64,000 bases of DNA, taken from Panopea generosa. Taxonomy: Eukaryota; Mollusca; Bivalvia; Adapedonta; Hiatellidae. This document shows, piece by piece, positions 47,440 to 59,609 of this stretch (within the stretch, counting starts at the first letter, position 1; every line of letters begins with the position of its first letter). The notes under the pieces were generated by a model. The model worked only from the letters and a program-made list of their open reading frames with translations, was not told the origin of the DNA and did no database searches. Position numbers and translations under genes: made by a program. The stretch is taken from positions 27,306,745 to 27,370,744 of the forward strand of contig CM055898.1 of the NCBI GenBank assembly GCA_029582155.1, given 5' to 3'.

Positions 47440-48180
47440 TTTTTAGCTCAGCTTTTTTTCTATTTTATAACAAACTACTACTGCTGAGCGTCTGTTCCGT
47501 ATGCGGTGCTCATGTTTATAATTATTTTAGCAAACCTGGGCACCGGTGAGCTTTCCTGATGGCTTGTTTTCCGTCGTCATCCATCAACAATTTTAACACA
47601 ACTAAAGTTAATGATACTTGATAGGAATGTTCATTTGATGGTCCTTTACTAAAATTGTTACTCCCAAACCTCTTGGGCTTAGATTTGGCGTGTAGCATCG
47701 TCTAGAGGTCCTCTGCAAAGTTATTAATAATTTCCTTAGCAGACTCTTACTTTATTAATAACCAGATCAAGTACTTAGCAACCACCAACTACCTAATGCC
47801 AAAAAAAAAAAAAAAATAGTTCCGTTTCCGGCTGCCAAATTGACCCTAAACTTTTTATGGCATTGAGCAAAAACTTTTTTCTTTCTTTTCTTTTAAAATA
47901 AAAAAATGAAGTCTTTTAGGCTTTTAAACATGTCAGGGGTTAACTGATATTTTTTATGTTAAAAAGCATACAATCTATTATTTTTGGTCAAATAAAAATC
48001 TGCTAATAAAAATAAATAAACAAATACAGACCTGACCTACCTACCCTCATTCTTTCCATAAAGCATTAAATCTATGGTTTTTTGTCACAGAAAAATCTTC
48101 TAATAAAAATAAATAAACAAATACCAACCTGACCTACCTACCCTCTTTTTTTCCGAAAACCGAACACTTTTTGGCCTTAA
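47440..48180 (+). repeat. Intron 2 of the BEN-like gene: repeat fragments
   Basis: Holds a decayed GCTCACCTG-type fragment (CACCGGTGAGCTTTCCTG, about 47,440-47,700). It also has a direct repeat of about 100 bp carrying AATAAAAATAAATAAACAAA and CCTGACCTACCTACCCTC at about 48,005 and 48,105. No exon seen. Confidence 0.55.
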
Positions 48181-48482
48181 CTACCATAGCAACCACAGAC
48201 TTAAGTTGTGCTTACGGCCATAGCAATCTAATTGCTTCATTGGCAAACAGCAACCACAATGTACAAGTATATAATCGATTTTTTAACATTTTAACAGCTT
48301 TTTTGCCTAATTGTTGGAAAATCTTTCAAGTGGCCTTCATGATTTTCATTTGTCACCTGTTCTATATATATATATATGACCCTGATCAGACTGCGCTTCT
48401 CACACATTGGCCGAGCATATATATATGTCTGAAATTATTTTCTGCTCTACAGTACAATATTGAAAAATTATATATTTTGCAG

Positions 48483-48837
48483 CTGCGGCGCGGGGAAAAG
48501 TCTCTAATGAGTCTCCTGTAAGGATTGTGGCAGAGGAAAAAGTCGCCAATGAGTCGCCTGTAAGGATTGTGGCACAGGAAAAAGTCGCCAATGAGTCGCT
48601 TGTAAGGATTGTGGCACAGGAAAAAGTCGCCAATGAGTCTCCTGTAAGAATGGTGGCACAGGAAAAAGTCGCCAATGAGTCACCTGTAAGGATTGTGGCA
48701 CAGGAAAAAGTCGCCAATGAGTCACCTGTAAGGATTGTGGCACAGGAAAAAGTTGCCAATGAGTCGCCTGTAAGGATTGTGGCACAGGAAAATGTTGCCA
48801 AAGAGTCGCCTGCAAGTGCCTTCAGGGAGTCCTAAAG
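48483..48837 (+). CDS. BEN-domain-like gene, exon 3: 14-residue repeat, in-frame stop
   Basis: Begins after TTTTGCAG in phase 1, giving AAARGK, then about eight 42-bp units encoding EKVANESPVRIVAQ with single changes. Only this frame is open, and the near identity of units points to recent expansion. The frame reaches TAA at 48,833-48,835. Two bases later there is a good donor AAAG|GTAATA, and that donor has exactly the phase (2) needed by the BEN exon. So this allele either stops here or carries a nonsense change. Each unit also contains a donor-like CCT|GTAAGG and an acceptor-like GGCACAG, which may allow variable splicing. The exon's job is unknown. Confidence 0.6.
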
Positions 48838-49699
48838 GTAATATTATTATTTGTAATCAGCCATTATCATCTGATACAGCTGCAGGTATAGATAAATTCT
48901 GATATTTGATGATAATTTTTAATATAACTTTCCACAAGATTTAAAGTTCAGTGATTAATCGATATTTAAAAGTATGTTCTTCCCCAGACATCATACATTT
49001 GGGGACAAACCACGTTTGTGAAATGTAGTCAGACCTGCCCTAACAACCACCCGTATTCAGAGACCAACTGTCTGGGGTGACTGCCCGGCATATTTTCCTA
49101 TATAATAATACTTTAATAGGAGACCACCTGTCTAACCTGACTGGGACCACCAGCAACCATGACAGTATTGTTGCCAGGTTTCGTTAATCCAGTTATCAGA
49201 AAGACCTAGGATTAATTAGTTTAAGAAAATACTTTGAGTCAAATATATTCAAACGAAAATATTTCATTTAAAACTGTCATAGATTTACGCAATAATTCCT
49301 TCAATATTATCCAATTAAGTTGCTTTCATAGAATATACCCTACATTCGAAAAAATGTCATGTCATAAGTTGACTACTCATCGCGAAAATCATGTTGTCTG
49401 CAAAATTAGATACAAAACAGTAGAACCCTCCCCCGAGCAAAGTATACATCAAATGTATGAAAATACTTCAGACTTTCTAAAGTGATGACAAAAAGCCATC
49501 TGCAAAACATGTCTATAATCCCTACATTAAATATCTTCATATTTCCAAAGCTGATTTGTGCATTGATTCTCATCGGATGGCCCTGTACCAGATAATCCAC
49601 AGCTCTATTAAATAAAGCACACCCTATGTAATTTGGACATGTATAACTAATGAATCGTGGTTTAAACAAGTTCACACCTGGTTTCAGAGACCATCTGTA

Positions 49700-49930
49700 T
49701 TAACCCTTCCCTCATATAGACGCTTTCTGACGCCTCTGCAGCAGATGGCTTTTTGAAAACATAGTGACAAAAGAAGAAATTGCACAAAACGTGCAATTTC
49801 TCTCTTTGCCACAATGTTTCCCACTTTTAGTCATAGGTTAATCCATTCAATTATAGAGATTTTCTATGATTTGATAAAATATGTTCAATGTCGTCTGCTG
49901 CAGATTTGTTGTCTGAGGGTAAGAGTTAAG
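49700..49930. mobile_element. MITE with TCTGCAGCAGACGAC ends, copy 2
   Basis: Left end CCCTTCCCTCATATAG ... CTCTGCAGCAGATGGC, right end TGTCGTCTGCTGCAGA ... TGAGGGTAAGAG, inner hairpin ATTGCACAAAACGTGCAAT. Same family as 41,877-42,085. It lies in intron 3 of the BEN-like gene. Confidence 0.78.
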
Positions 49931-50043
49931 AGACCACTTTTGACTTGGCCCATGAGCGTGTTCTTAATACAGGTTTGACTGTATGTATTAGTGTTGAGTT
50001 AAACCATCCATATTCTTCATGGGCTGTGTGCCTTTTTTTTCAG

Positions 50044-50524
50044 TGAAAGAAGAATACGAAAGTTGGAAGAAGATGTTAAGTATCTGAAGAGAAAGATAAG
50101 GAAACTAGAGGAAAACTGCACAAAGAACACCACTGTGACAGAAGAAAAGTGTACAGGAAAGAACACCATGACCGTCAAGAAAGAAGATAAGGTCATTGCT
50201 GTTGATACAGATTATGTTGAAAAAAAACGTAGTGACTCTGAGAGTATTGTTGAGAGAAAGTTTGATGAAATGAAAGTGAAGGGAATGGCAAGTGACCGAG
50301 AAAAATTGAAATATCTTGTGAACAATTTCTTCACAGTCGACGAACTAAAGAACCGATCCCGCACAGGAAAAAGAAGTGTAAAAAGTGGAGATTCTGGACC
50401 TAGAACTGCTTTGAATGGCAATGTTTTTCGCGAACTGACTGGGGCAGTTGTAAAGCATACCAGCTATGATGTCAACACCTTCATTAAAAAATTTGAAAAC
50501 ATGCAAAAAATACTGAGACGCTGA
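50044..50524 (+). CDS. BEN-domain-like gene, exon 4: coiled coil and BEN-like domain
   Basis: Acceptor TTTTTTTTCAG, phase 2 in, stop TGA at 50,522-50,524. The first 25 residues form a basic coiled coil (RRIRKLEEDVKYLKRKIRKL). A charged linker with VDTDYVEKKRSDSES follows. The last 90 residues read LKYLVNNFFTVDELKNRSRT, GKRSV, PRTALNGNVFRELTGAVV and FIKKFENMQKILRR. The pattern FxxxELxNxSxTGK ... ALN ... I/V ... LRR resembles the BEN domain, a DNA- and chromatin-binding fold. Coiled coil plus BEN is a usual combination. The assignment is by pattern, not by search. Confidence 0.65.
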
Positions 50525-52544
50525 ACAGTGTCTATTTAACTATTTCGTTTTAAGGGTGCAGACTGTACCCCCTGGTTACAGAGTTCTGTCATTTGTGTTG
50601 AAACTTTCCTGTTCATTTAGTGTAATATATGTATTATGCAATATTGTGTTTTTACTGAATTTAAGTAAAATCATGCGTTTCCATAACTATAATAATAATA
50701 GTTGAAAGGCATTAAATGCCTGTAGTTATATTAAAATGCTTGAAATATTAATGTCGAGTTCAATTTGGTTACAATCAACTTATAGTTTGTTACAGTTGTG
50801 GTCATCAGATTTTTACATGTTTATTGTGCAACATTTATAGTTTCCAATAATTTGAGTCTTGGTGTGATATCCAAGTGAAATTTCTGTAGCAAGTTCTATA
50901 TGAGGGAAATGCAACAGATTTGTATCAGTCAATAACCAGTTTTACCAACAGTCTGATGTCAGAAACTGGCAATAGACTGAAAGTTTCTGTCAGTGTATTT
51001 CCAGAAAATAATTTATCAGATCAGTGTGAAACACAATAGATCTCAGTGATGCCAGAGAGTATTTTAGAAAATTATCCCCCTAAAATATTAAAAAATACCT
51101 CAAAATTATGTTTATTGCTCCAGGAAGAGTTGTTTCTAATATTTGGAAAAGGCCAAATGTGGCATTCGAAATTTAAATAAGTACCTGCAGTCACTCTTAT
51201 CTCTGTTTATGTCTATGCTACTAATATCAAGACTAATACTATCTATTTATCTATCTCCTTAAAGTCAAATTTCTTCTGGGCTCCAAGATTTTACGTATGA
51301 TTGAACAAAATAAACTTATAAAAGACGAGATAGACAGAGATGTATACGGAAACGAATGGCGAAACGAATACCCAGAACTCTTTGCGCGGATCGTCTGCTT
51401 TAAAATCTATATTTCGTCTGCTGTTCATCTACCACCATTACATTTCCCAAAGACTTACATCATATCGTTTGTGTTTAAAAGCTATTTTTTAAAACATTTA
51501 AACATTTAATGAAAATTAAAGTATCAACCTAGATACATAAAAAAAAAATAGGTCAAAAGTACTACTTTTTTTACCGAAGTTCATGATCCCCAGTCTCGGA
51601 CTGAATTCATTTGCATTTCCATAGATTTACCACTAGTGCAATTTGCTACATTAAATAGTCAAATATGGTTTTTTTTTTTTTTTCATGATAAAAACATCCT
51701 ATAACAAATTAAAAAGAAAAACATTCATTGTGACATTTATATCTAACCAAAAACAAGCTTACAAACATGATATATGCCCTTAACGTCCCTATACTTTTTT
51801 CATCCAATCAGAATCCCGGTCTCAATGGTGGTAGCTGACCTACTACAAGTAATCGCTATCGGAAATGTCTGGAATATAACGAGTAATACTCGCCGAGACT
51901 TTCGTAACAAATCAACAGTTTCAGGTATTTTGTTTCGCTTTATTGTTTTACTTTATGAAATTTAATATAAATAAAACAGCAAATAGAACATGTTTATTAC
52001 TACTGATTGATAACAGGTCACATAAGGTTGATTGATCGTTCAATAAATGCTAACGCCTAGTCGTTTTTACGAACTATTTCACAACTGAGTAGTTCAAATG
52101 AGTTATCTCGTCATTATTATTATCACTATAAATATAAGTAAAAGTAGTAGTAGTAGTAATAGCAGTAGTAGTAGTAGTAATAGAAATAGTTTATTTTTGT
52201 CCTCTGGTGAAGGCGTAAAGCCGAAAGCTAGCTAAGGATATATCGATATATGTTTTAGAAATGCAAAAAGGTAATTATCACTACTGTATTCACTATTTCT
52301 ACCATTTATGTATCCTACGCGGATCCGGTGCTCCTGAAAGGTGTTTTGTTAGACGCATGATTCTCCCTATCATATATAAGTATATATATATATATATATA
52401 AATCTACAGACAGGACTACAACAAATTGTAAAAGTGTTATCAATAATAGATGATATAGATTAATATAAAGTTGGTATTATCCAGCATTTTCGTATATAAA
52501 GAAAATTATTAACAGTTAATATGTATCAACTGATTTACTTTCAG
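50525..52544 (+). other. Region between BEN-like gene and receptor-tail exons
   Basis: AT-rich. It contains an AGT trinucleotide run (about 52,143-52,180) and a TA run (52,380-52,400). I looked for an exon with a membrane segment ending in phase 2 that could precede 52,545 and did not find one. Confidence 0.5.
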
Positions 52545-52624
52545 GAAACCCGAAGATCAATATGAAACACTTAACTCTGACACACCAACGGAGAAAATGT
52601 ATTTAGAAATGAATCAGGAACAAG
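52545..52624 (+). CDS. Receptor-like cytoplasmic tail, penultimate exon
   Basis: Acceptor TTACTTTCAG, the only open phase is 2, donor CAAG|GTAACT. It encodes KPEDQYETLNSDTPTEKMYL and EMNQEQ. Two tyrosines sit in SH2-type contexts: YETL (YxxL) and YLEM (YxxM, the PI3-kinase p85 pattern). The upstream exons are not in evidence, so this may belong to a gene with a long intron (possibly spanning the BEN-like gene) or be an orphaned end. Confidence 0.55.
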
Positions 52625-52891
52625 GTAACTAAATATGTATTTTGTGTAGATAGGTTAACACATATCTTCTATATACATGTGTGTTATAGATATATTGCAT
52701 TTCTTGCAAATGTATGAACAGAAAATTAAATCTTGTAAAATAATAAACAAAACAACGACAACAAGTACTTCTTACAATATCTGCACGAAATTGTATTTAT
52801 TTGCAAATGAGGATATATATTTATACATATAATTATTCTTAGCCTATCGTGGGTTGAATGTTTAAAGTGATATTTGTTCCTTTTGTTCCAG

Positions 52892-52953
52892 CTGAAGAAC
52901 AAACCAATGAAGACGACAGAAACGTTTATGTTAACTTGAAGCTGAACATATAA
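52892..52953 (+). CDS. Receptor-like cytoplasmic tail, last exon
   Basis: Acceptor TTTGTTCCAG, phase 1 in as required, stop TAA at 52,951-52,953. It encodes EEQTNEDDRNVYVNLKLNI. VYVNL fits both YxxL and the Grb2-type YxN pattern. An AATAAA overlaps the stop codon (52,952-52,957). The pattern is typical of the intracellular ends of mollusc scavenger or EGF-repeat receptors, but the outer part is unseen. Confidence 0.55.
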
Positions 52954-52999
52954 TAAATTTTACGTTTGAAAATATTTAACGCATTACATAGTGTATAGT

Positions 53000-54790
53000 T
53001 CCTTTACATCATATGACTATTTAACCTGACGTGAAACGACTATCGGTCAAGTGCCGGTGTTAGCATTAAACCGGATCTATCTGTCCAGTAAATACAATAT
53101 AGTGCTTGCAAATACACCGTCAGCTTGTCTAAGCAAATTGACAGCGCTCAAACAAATATCGAAAGCAGAATGGATCACATCCCTTTTTGATTAAACAGTC
53201 TGTGTCAGGTCAATGGTTACACGCGTATATGTGTTATACGAGATTATAACACTTTAACAGTTTTACCAAAATTATAAACAAAGGAGTGATATTAGCAAAT
53301 GGTTGAATAACATATATAAATTTCATCAAGACGTTAAAAAAATATATTAAAAAAATATCATGATTTAATAAGAACCGATCATATATGAAACACATTTATT
53401 GACCATTTGGAATAAGAAAATGTGCATCATTTTCTTTATATTTGTATTCATATAATCCATTTATAATTGCATCTATTCATTTAATACTGTTTTAATCTTA
53501 TATGTATGTAAATATGTAATGTATATGGTCAACGAACCGAAAATATGGTTACACTGCCGACCGTATATTGTGTATGGAATATTCATGTTCAATACAACAT
53601 AATATACAACATATCAGTAATAATTGACTACATACGGTATCATGTAATATGGTACGGTCTCATCTTTTAACATCGATGAATACAACGTCTACGTAAACCT
53701 GACATAATCAAGTGTGAAAGACCAACCTATAAGGCATGACTTGGATCAGAGCCACTGTCGTACATCATATGTTTACCGCCTTGACAATGAATTACAATAG
53801 CTGCACCCATACACATAGCTTGTCATATATAATAACACCTATGAAATTTTGAACAAAAAAGAAACACAGCTTTTTTAATATTCTAATGGAATAATGTCTC
53901 CATTTTGTTTCTTACATTTCTAATCTGTCATGTTTAATAGAGCTATTTATTGTTTTATCTCGATTCTTCTTTCCATGTATTTGTTAATAAATATATTTTA
54001 GAAGTCATTTTTTTATTTGCTTGTACATTTAAGAATAAAGATTTATAAATTTAAGTAATTATACTAGAATTTATTTGTTATGATTTCAAAGGGAATTCTG
54101 TCAGTGTATATATTCTATATTAAAGTTGACATCGCTTAAATATATCCTTAAATATGTCAAAATGTCTTTACATGAAACCATTCACAGAACAAACTGATTC
54201 AACCATTACAATATCCCTACAAATCTGAATTAACTACATGTAACACCTGGTTGTACCTTAGAAATTATGAACTAGATACTCTATATAAAGTTTTAAATTC
54301 GTTCAAACGATAAAGCCTTTCCCGTCCCCAGAAAATATATAAAGTATAAGTTTGTTCCTATTTCACACCAATTATTGTAGAAAAACGAATGTAGAATATA
54401 GTTATATTTGTGGTATCCAATGGAATTACTTTATTTATGTGCCTTTTACTATCAAACTTGGTGATCCTTATGAATTTTCTATTTTGATGAAATGAAATAT
54501 TAGAATGTTTCAATGACTCCGATCTTAATAAAAATTATAATACATTTGGAAATATTTAACTTTAGTCCAGATATATTATTTAAAATATGTATATTATTGG
54601 TAACCGTTTCAAATGAGTGTTATAACCGCCTATTCCATGACGAGGACCTCATTGGAAATGGAATTTCGTCGTCTTCTATAAATAAGTACTTATGTACTTT
54701 ACTCTCAAACTAACTGAACAATATATTAATATTTTATATTGTATTTGTATAAATAATATACAAAGAAACTTATAATTTCCACATAACTAC
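53000..54790 (+). other. AT-rich intergenic DNA
   Basis: No gene, RNA or repeat family that I can support. Confidence 0.5.
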
Positions 54791-54799
54791 AGTAACGCA

Positions 54800-54902
54800 C
54801 ATGCTTAGACGGATGCAATACAGTTGGTATAGTGTTAGTCCGTCACGCCCAATGTCGTTTGTTCGATTCCAGTCTCGACTTGATTGCTTCTCAAAAAAAA
54901 AA
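54800..54902 (+). mobile_element. Short tRNA-derived SINE-like fragment with A-tail
   Basis: Box-A-like TTGGTATAGTGTTAGTC and box-B-like GTTTGTTCGATTCCAGTC at tRNA-like spacing, ending in a run of A. The stems are poor, so it is called a retroposed tRNA-like fragment and not a tRNA gene. It differs from the SINE family at 2,437. Confidence 0.5.
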
Positions 54903-56104
54903 CGCTCAGTTTTGAATTAAGAATTGGTCATCAGACCATTTATTGGGCTGATATTAATTAACTTTTGTCATTGAAATATCAAAAGAAAGGAGATTAATAG
55001 CAAACACATGAGTTAAGCATATTCCTGAATTGCAGTTTGTATATATGTAGCTTATTACGGGATTGCGTTACATGATATTTATATTATTTTAACGTTCGTT
55101 TCTTCTCGTCATATTATCGAATAATAAAAAAAAACTGTTCATATATGGAACATCATTGTGCCTTAAAACATTGCGTATCAAAGCTTAGTTAGCAAATATT
55201 ATATTGTTAATAAGGGGAATCACTCTTACGATGAATTGATAATAAACGTTATTGTATTGTTCCCTACATGGACTGTAGTTGTTAAACAAATGACAAACTG
55301 TTACCGTTTGTTCGGATTTAAAACTATATAGATATATCACAAAACGTTTATTGACTTTGAATAATAGTTTACATGATATGTGTGTGATGTTACGTTGTAA
55401 GTGAGTATGTAAATAAGCACAGGGATATACAGCATGCAGCCGCTAACACTGTCGCTTCCATGCAAATTGACATAGCTACAAGACGACGAAACGGCTTGAT
55501 TATGTTACGACTATGATGTGTTACCTTAGCAACTTAGCAAAAATTAAATATATTTTATCATTCTAAAGAAGTTACTTTCAATATTCTACACTTTAAATAA
55601 CACATATTTTATTAAGCTTTGTTAAGCAATGCACCGCGCTGTTTAATCTCTTATGGTATGTAAACTTAACTGTGTTTTATATTTTATATGTATGATATGA
55701 TGGCCGTTAATAGTTTTTGTGAACAGGTAAAACATCTGTTTGCATAACAAACCAACTTCCTTGTATTGTGTGTTTTCTGAGCCGTGCTAAAAGACTATCA
55801 GTTTACAATTTGTCTTACCGTGCCCGATTGTGCGCCCATCTTTTCATTTGATTGATATACAACTAGTAGCATATTAATTTCAGGAAGACAAAAATGTCAT
55901 TATAACTTTTGTCATTGCCACATTTAGATAATACATAGTTTATTTTAAGATCCACATCGGGCAATAAAAATGAAAATGTTGGTTACTTTTTTGTTTGAGG
56001 GATGGTTTGATTTATTAAGTGTTTTGTACTTAATATTAAACATGTTTTATAAGTCTTGACATAGATATATGAATACGTTGAAGTTTACATTAGAACACCA
56101 CACA
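54903..56104 (+). other. AT-rich intergenic DNA
   Basis: Nothing recognised. Confidence 0.45.
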
Positions 56105-56291
56105 TGGCTCGAACCGCTTATCTGGTGCCAGTCGAATTGCTACATGTACTTAATTTCTACCTCCGAAAGCTAGGACATCGATGGTTGAAAGAGTCGAGCT
56201 AGAAACTAATAAGTCCAGCCAACATGTTTACCTGTATTTTTGCACCCTTCGTTCGAACTAGTTTATCCAGTCCCGTCTGGTTCGAGCCATC
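56105..56291. mobile_element. MITE-like element with ATGGCTCGAACC ends
   Basis: Perfect 12-base inverted ends, ATGGCTCGAACC on the left and GGTTCGAGCCAT on the right, about 187 bp apart. The interior is non-coding. One copy only in the window, so the call rests on the ends. Confidence 0.55.
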
Positions 56292-59200
56292 AAATATCTT
56301 CTGTATTCATTTTGTTTTAAATCATGATATACTTGGAATGTGTTCAATACAACTCAGATGCAACCGATACAACTCAGGAAATAATATATAATTTGCACTT
56401 GCTTTCGAAGATCTTTCATATATTATGTTTTTCTTTATGCAGTTTTTTTTCAACACAGTAGTCTTAGCATGATTTTGCTGTTGTGATGTATCTTCATATT
56501 TAAATAATACTTTAAAATTTGCAGTGTGTCCTTTTAAAGTACTTTAGTTGGCTTATAAATGTGAATGGCTGACATTTTACGCAGCAGTTTCACAAATATC
56601 TTTGTTTTGGTTATTAATATAGTGTACTGCAATTATCTAAAGCTTTTGTTTCATGTTTAGTAAAGTGAACACTAAAACATTCATAAAAATATTTCTTACA
56701 GATAATATCGTGTTAGCACGCTATTGAAACACACGATATGTTTTAAAATAGATATTAAACAATACAATGTGCAAAGTCATTCATATCTAGATCAAAACTT
56801 ACGAAACAACAGTGAAGGACGCGGACGTTATTGCAACAAAAACAAGGTTAATGTTGGTGGTCATGGTTGTCTCTGTCTGTAAACATTTCGATTATGTTTT
56901 TTTATAGGGATTAGAGTACGTGGTTTTACTATGCATTGTGCACAAATAATACGCTACAAAACATATCATGTCAGCACGCAATTGCGATATTAGTACTGCA
57001 CCTTATCAATACAATAAGTATTGTCAATTATATCAAGATTAAAATAAGAACAATTCCAGTTCTGATATACAATATTTTATTTCAACTAACAAAAGGCAGG
57101 GTATAAAACCTACATAGATACACAATAAACATGATCCCTTTAAAACGTACACGATAACTGAATAGCTGAATGAAATAATTAACATATGAAGAAAAATATA
57201 TCCTCAGTCAAAAGTAACTTACGTGACAGTTAAAATATTAACGTCCTTGTGCATTGTAATGTATACGACAACTAGTGAACAAACATATACCTTTGTACTT
57301 TAAATGAATGATGAATAGGTATGAATAAAATTGGATAATTTAAATTATTAAAATAAGTTTAGGTTATAAACTTCAGTGCCGACTCTATTAAATAAGACTG
57401 GTATTTTATTGAAAATAATAAATCTGTGTGTATAAAAGTGTAAAACTTAAGTTTTTTTGAAAATGTCAATAGCGCTTCTGTGTACAAACAAGTTACGTGG
57501 TCCATTTAATGAAAACGCCCCATGATTCCATCCTCATTTAATACGCCCAGCTTACACGTATATAGCCAGTTCTGGAACAACGACAATTGACATAAATAAA
57601 ACAATACCAAATATTGATCAACGTAAGCCGGATAATGCCATAAAGAGATAACAATTCTCCAAATGATTGTTGTCAACAAGGAAAATTCAAACTCATGTAT
57701 CTACTGTTTTTGTGACTACAACAAAAATAACCTATATTTATTTAATTAGACATATCGAACACGTAATGAAATTACCAAAAAAAAAGGACTAAAACGAAAA
57801 TCGACTGTGTGTTTGGTATTGAATTTATATGTAAAGGGTTTCAAAATGTAACATATTTTACTGTACTGGGAAATGCTTTAAAACTAAATATGTTTTCTTG
57901 CCAACATTAGCTATTAAAAGCATTAAATATGCGGTAAAATATGCCAAACATTTATGTAGTCCCAATTTCATTGGTATATAACGTTTTAAGTAGGCTATAA
58001 TTATAGCATTCAGTTAAGCTTTCTCAGCAAATTTATTTTTATTTGCATAGCAATTCAAATATTAATAATTTTGACATATAAAATGTATATGAAATCATGT
58101 CCTAAACCACATTTTTCTCAGCAAACAAATTCTTTCCTTGATATGTCTTACGCAGGTTTATAGAATAACAGGTTGCATGGAATTTACAGAACAGGGACAT
58201 ATCACCTTCGTGCACTGGCAGTCATAAAAACACAGGTTTGTTTTCTTGACCAGTTTTCTGTGACAAATGTATCAGGCACATTTTTCTATTCACTTCTTTC
58301 TATTAAATGTGTCTATTTTGTATCGACCAAAGTACATTCACAAGCTCAGTTCTTATATTAAACGCTTTCTGCTATGATGCCTAGGTATCAATAGCACTGG
58401 GTGCTGTGTTTGAGAGGTCATCTAGTCGACCTTGAGATATCGACTTTGCGAGGTATTGCATTTGCGGTAAACACTATTCACTACCCGATCCCCCAACCCG
58501 TGTGTGTCTGCACGAGTGACAATATTGTATTTGTAAATACTAATTTTGATAATAGGACTGTTTATAACTATGAGTACACCTGACCACGCGTTTACATTTC
58601 ACTATATTTAAACTTCAATGTCAGTGTAGTGTTAATTTCAAAGGAAAGCGTTTTGCTGCTTTAAAACCGCTGTATTGTTTCAACCATATCTGAAACGACA
58701 TAGAAAACCTTATCAAATGATTTAAATAGTTATAATTCGTATTCAAATAAAAAAAAAGATTAATATAACAATAACGGCAAATATTATAGTGGTTATAAAT
58801 GAAATCATTTTTTTACTTAAACGATCAATCTGTAATCAAAGTATTTAGCCAATGTTTACACACTATTTGCACCAACGGTTAAATGAATTGTACTTTTTGC
58901 ACAAAAGACTTGCATAAGAAAGACATTTATGAATTTTAGCCCATGTGAATTGTATTTATTATATCTATTTATAACTTATTTAACTAGAAAATAACTTACC
59001 AAACGAAAGAGATGGCGTGTTAATAAGACTTATTGCATACTGCAGCTAATCGTCATTACAAATAAATAAAATCATAGTAATTAACACATATGGTCCCCAG
59101 CAACACTGTTGACTGCTAGTCGAGCTCTCTTATTGGAACGCGTGTTGCTGTCTTTAACAAGGTGTACCATTCTGCAGCCATCAATCAACCAGCCGATACC

Positions 59201-59600
59201 GAACGGTCTAATTGTAAAAAAGTAAAGAAATCCCCACTGTGGGCGTTCCTGATAGAAATGATGGGCTCCAATGAAACCTGGAAAGTAAATTATTGTTTGG
59301 GCGCATGTTTCAGCTTTATATTAGAATTTCGAAAATCTGAGAAGTAAAACAAGTTTTACACCATCATTTGACTTATAAATGAAGAAAAACAATGCATTTT
59401 TTAAGATATTTTGCAATATCATATTATTATTTAAATCAAAAATATATATTGACTTTCGAAAATTAACAACACTCTCGTGTTGTGAGAGTCACGGAAATGT
59501 GTGTTGATTTAAATTTGAACAGCAAATTAAACTAAAGCTTATTATATTTTTAGATAACTATGATAATACTAATTATAATAGTCACAATAAATAAAAAGTT
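56292..59600 (+). other. AT-rich intergenic DNA
   Basis: No supportable gene. Reading frames of about 60 codons occur (for example near 58,173 and 59,162) but have no domain, splice context or codon signal. Confidence 0.45.
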
Positions 59601-59609
59601 TAAAGTATA

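Noticed and set aside
48400..48815. Two minus-strand repeat reading frames opposite exon 3 of the BEN-like gene
   Set aside because: They are shadows of the 42-bp repeat. The plus frame has matching splice phases on its 5' side; these have none.
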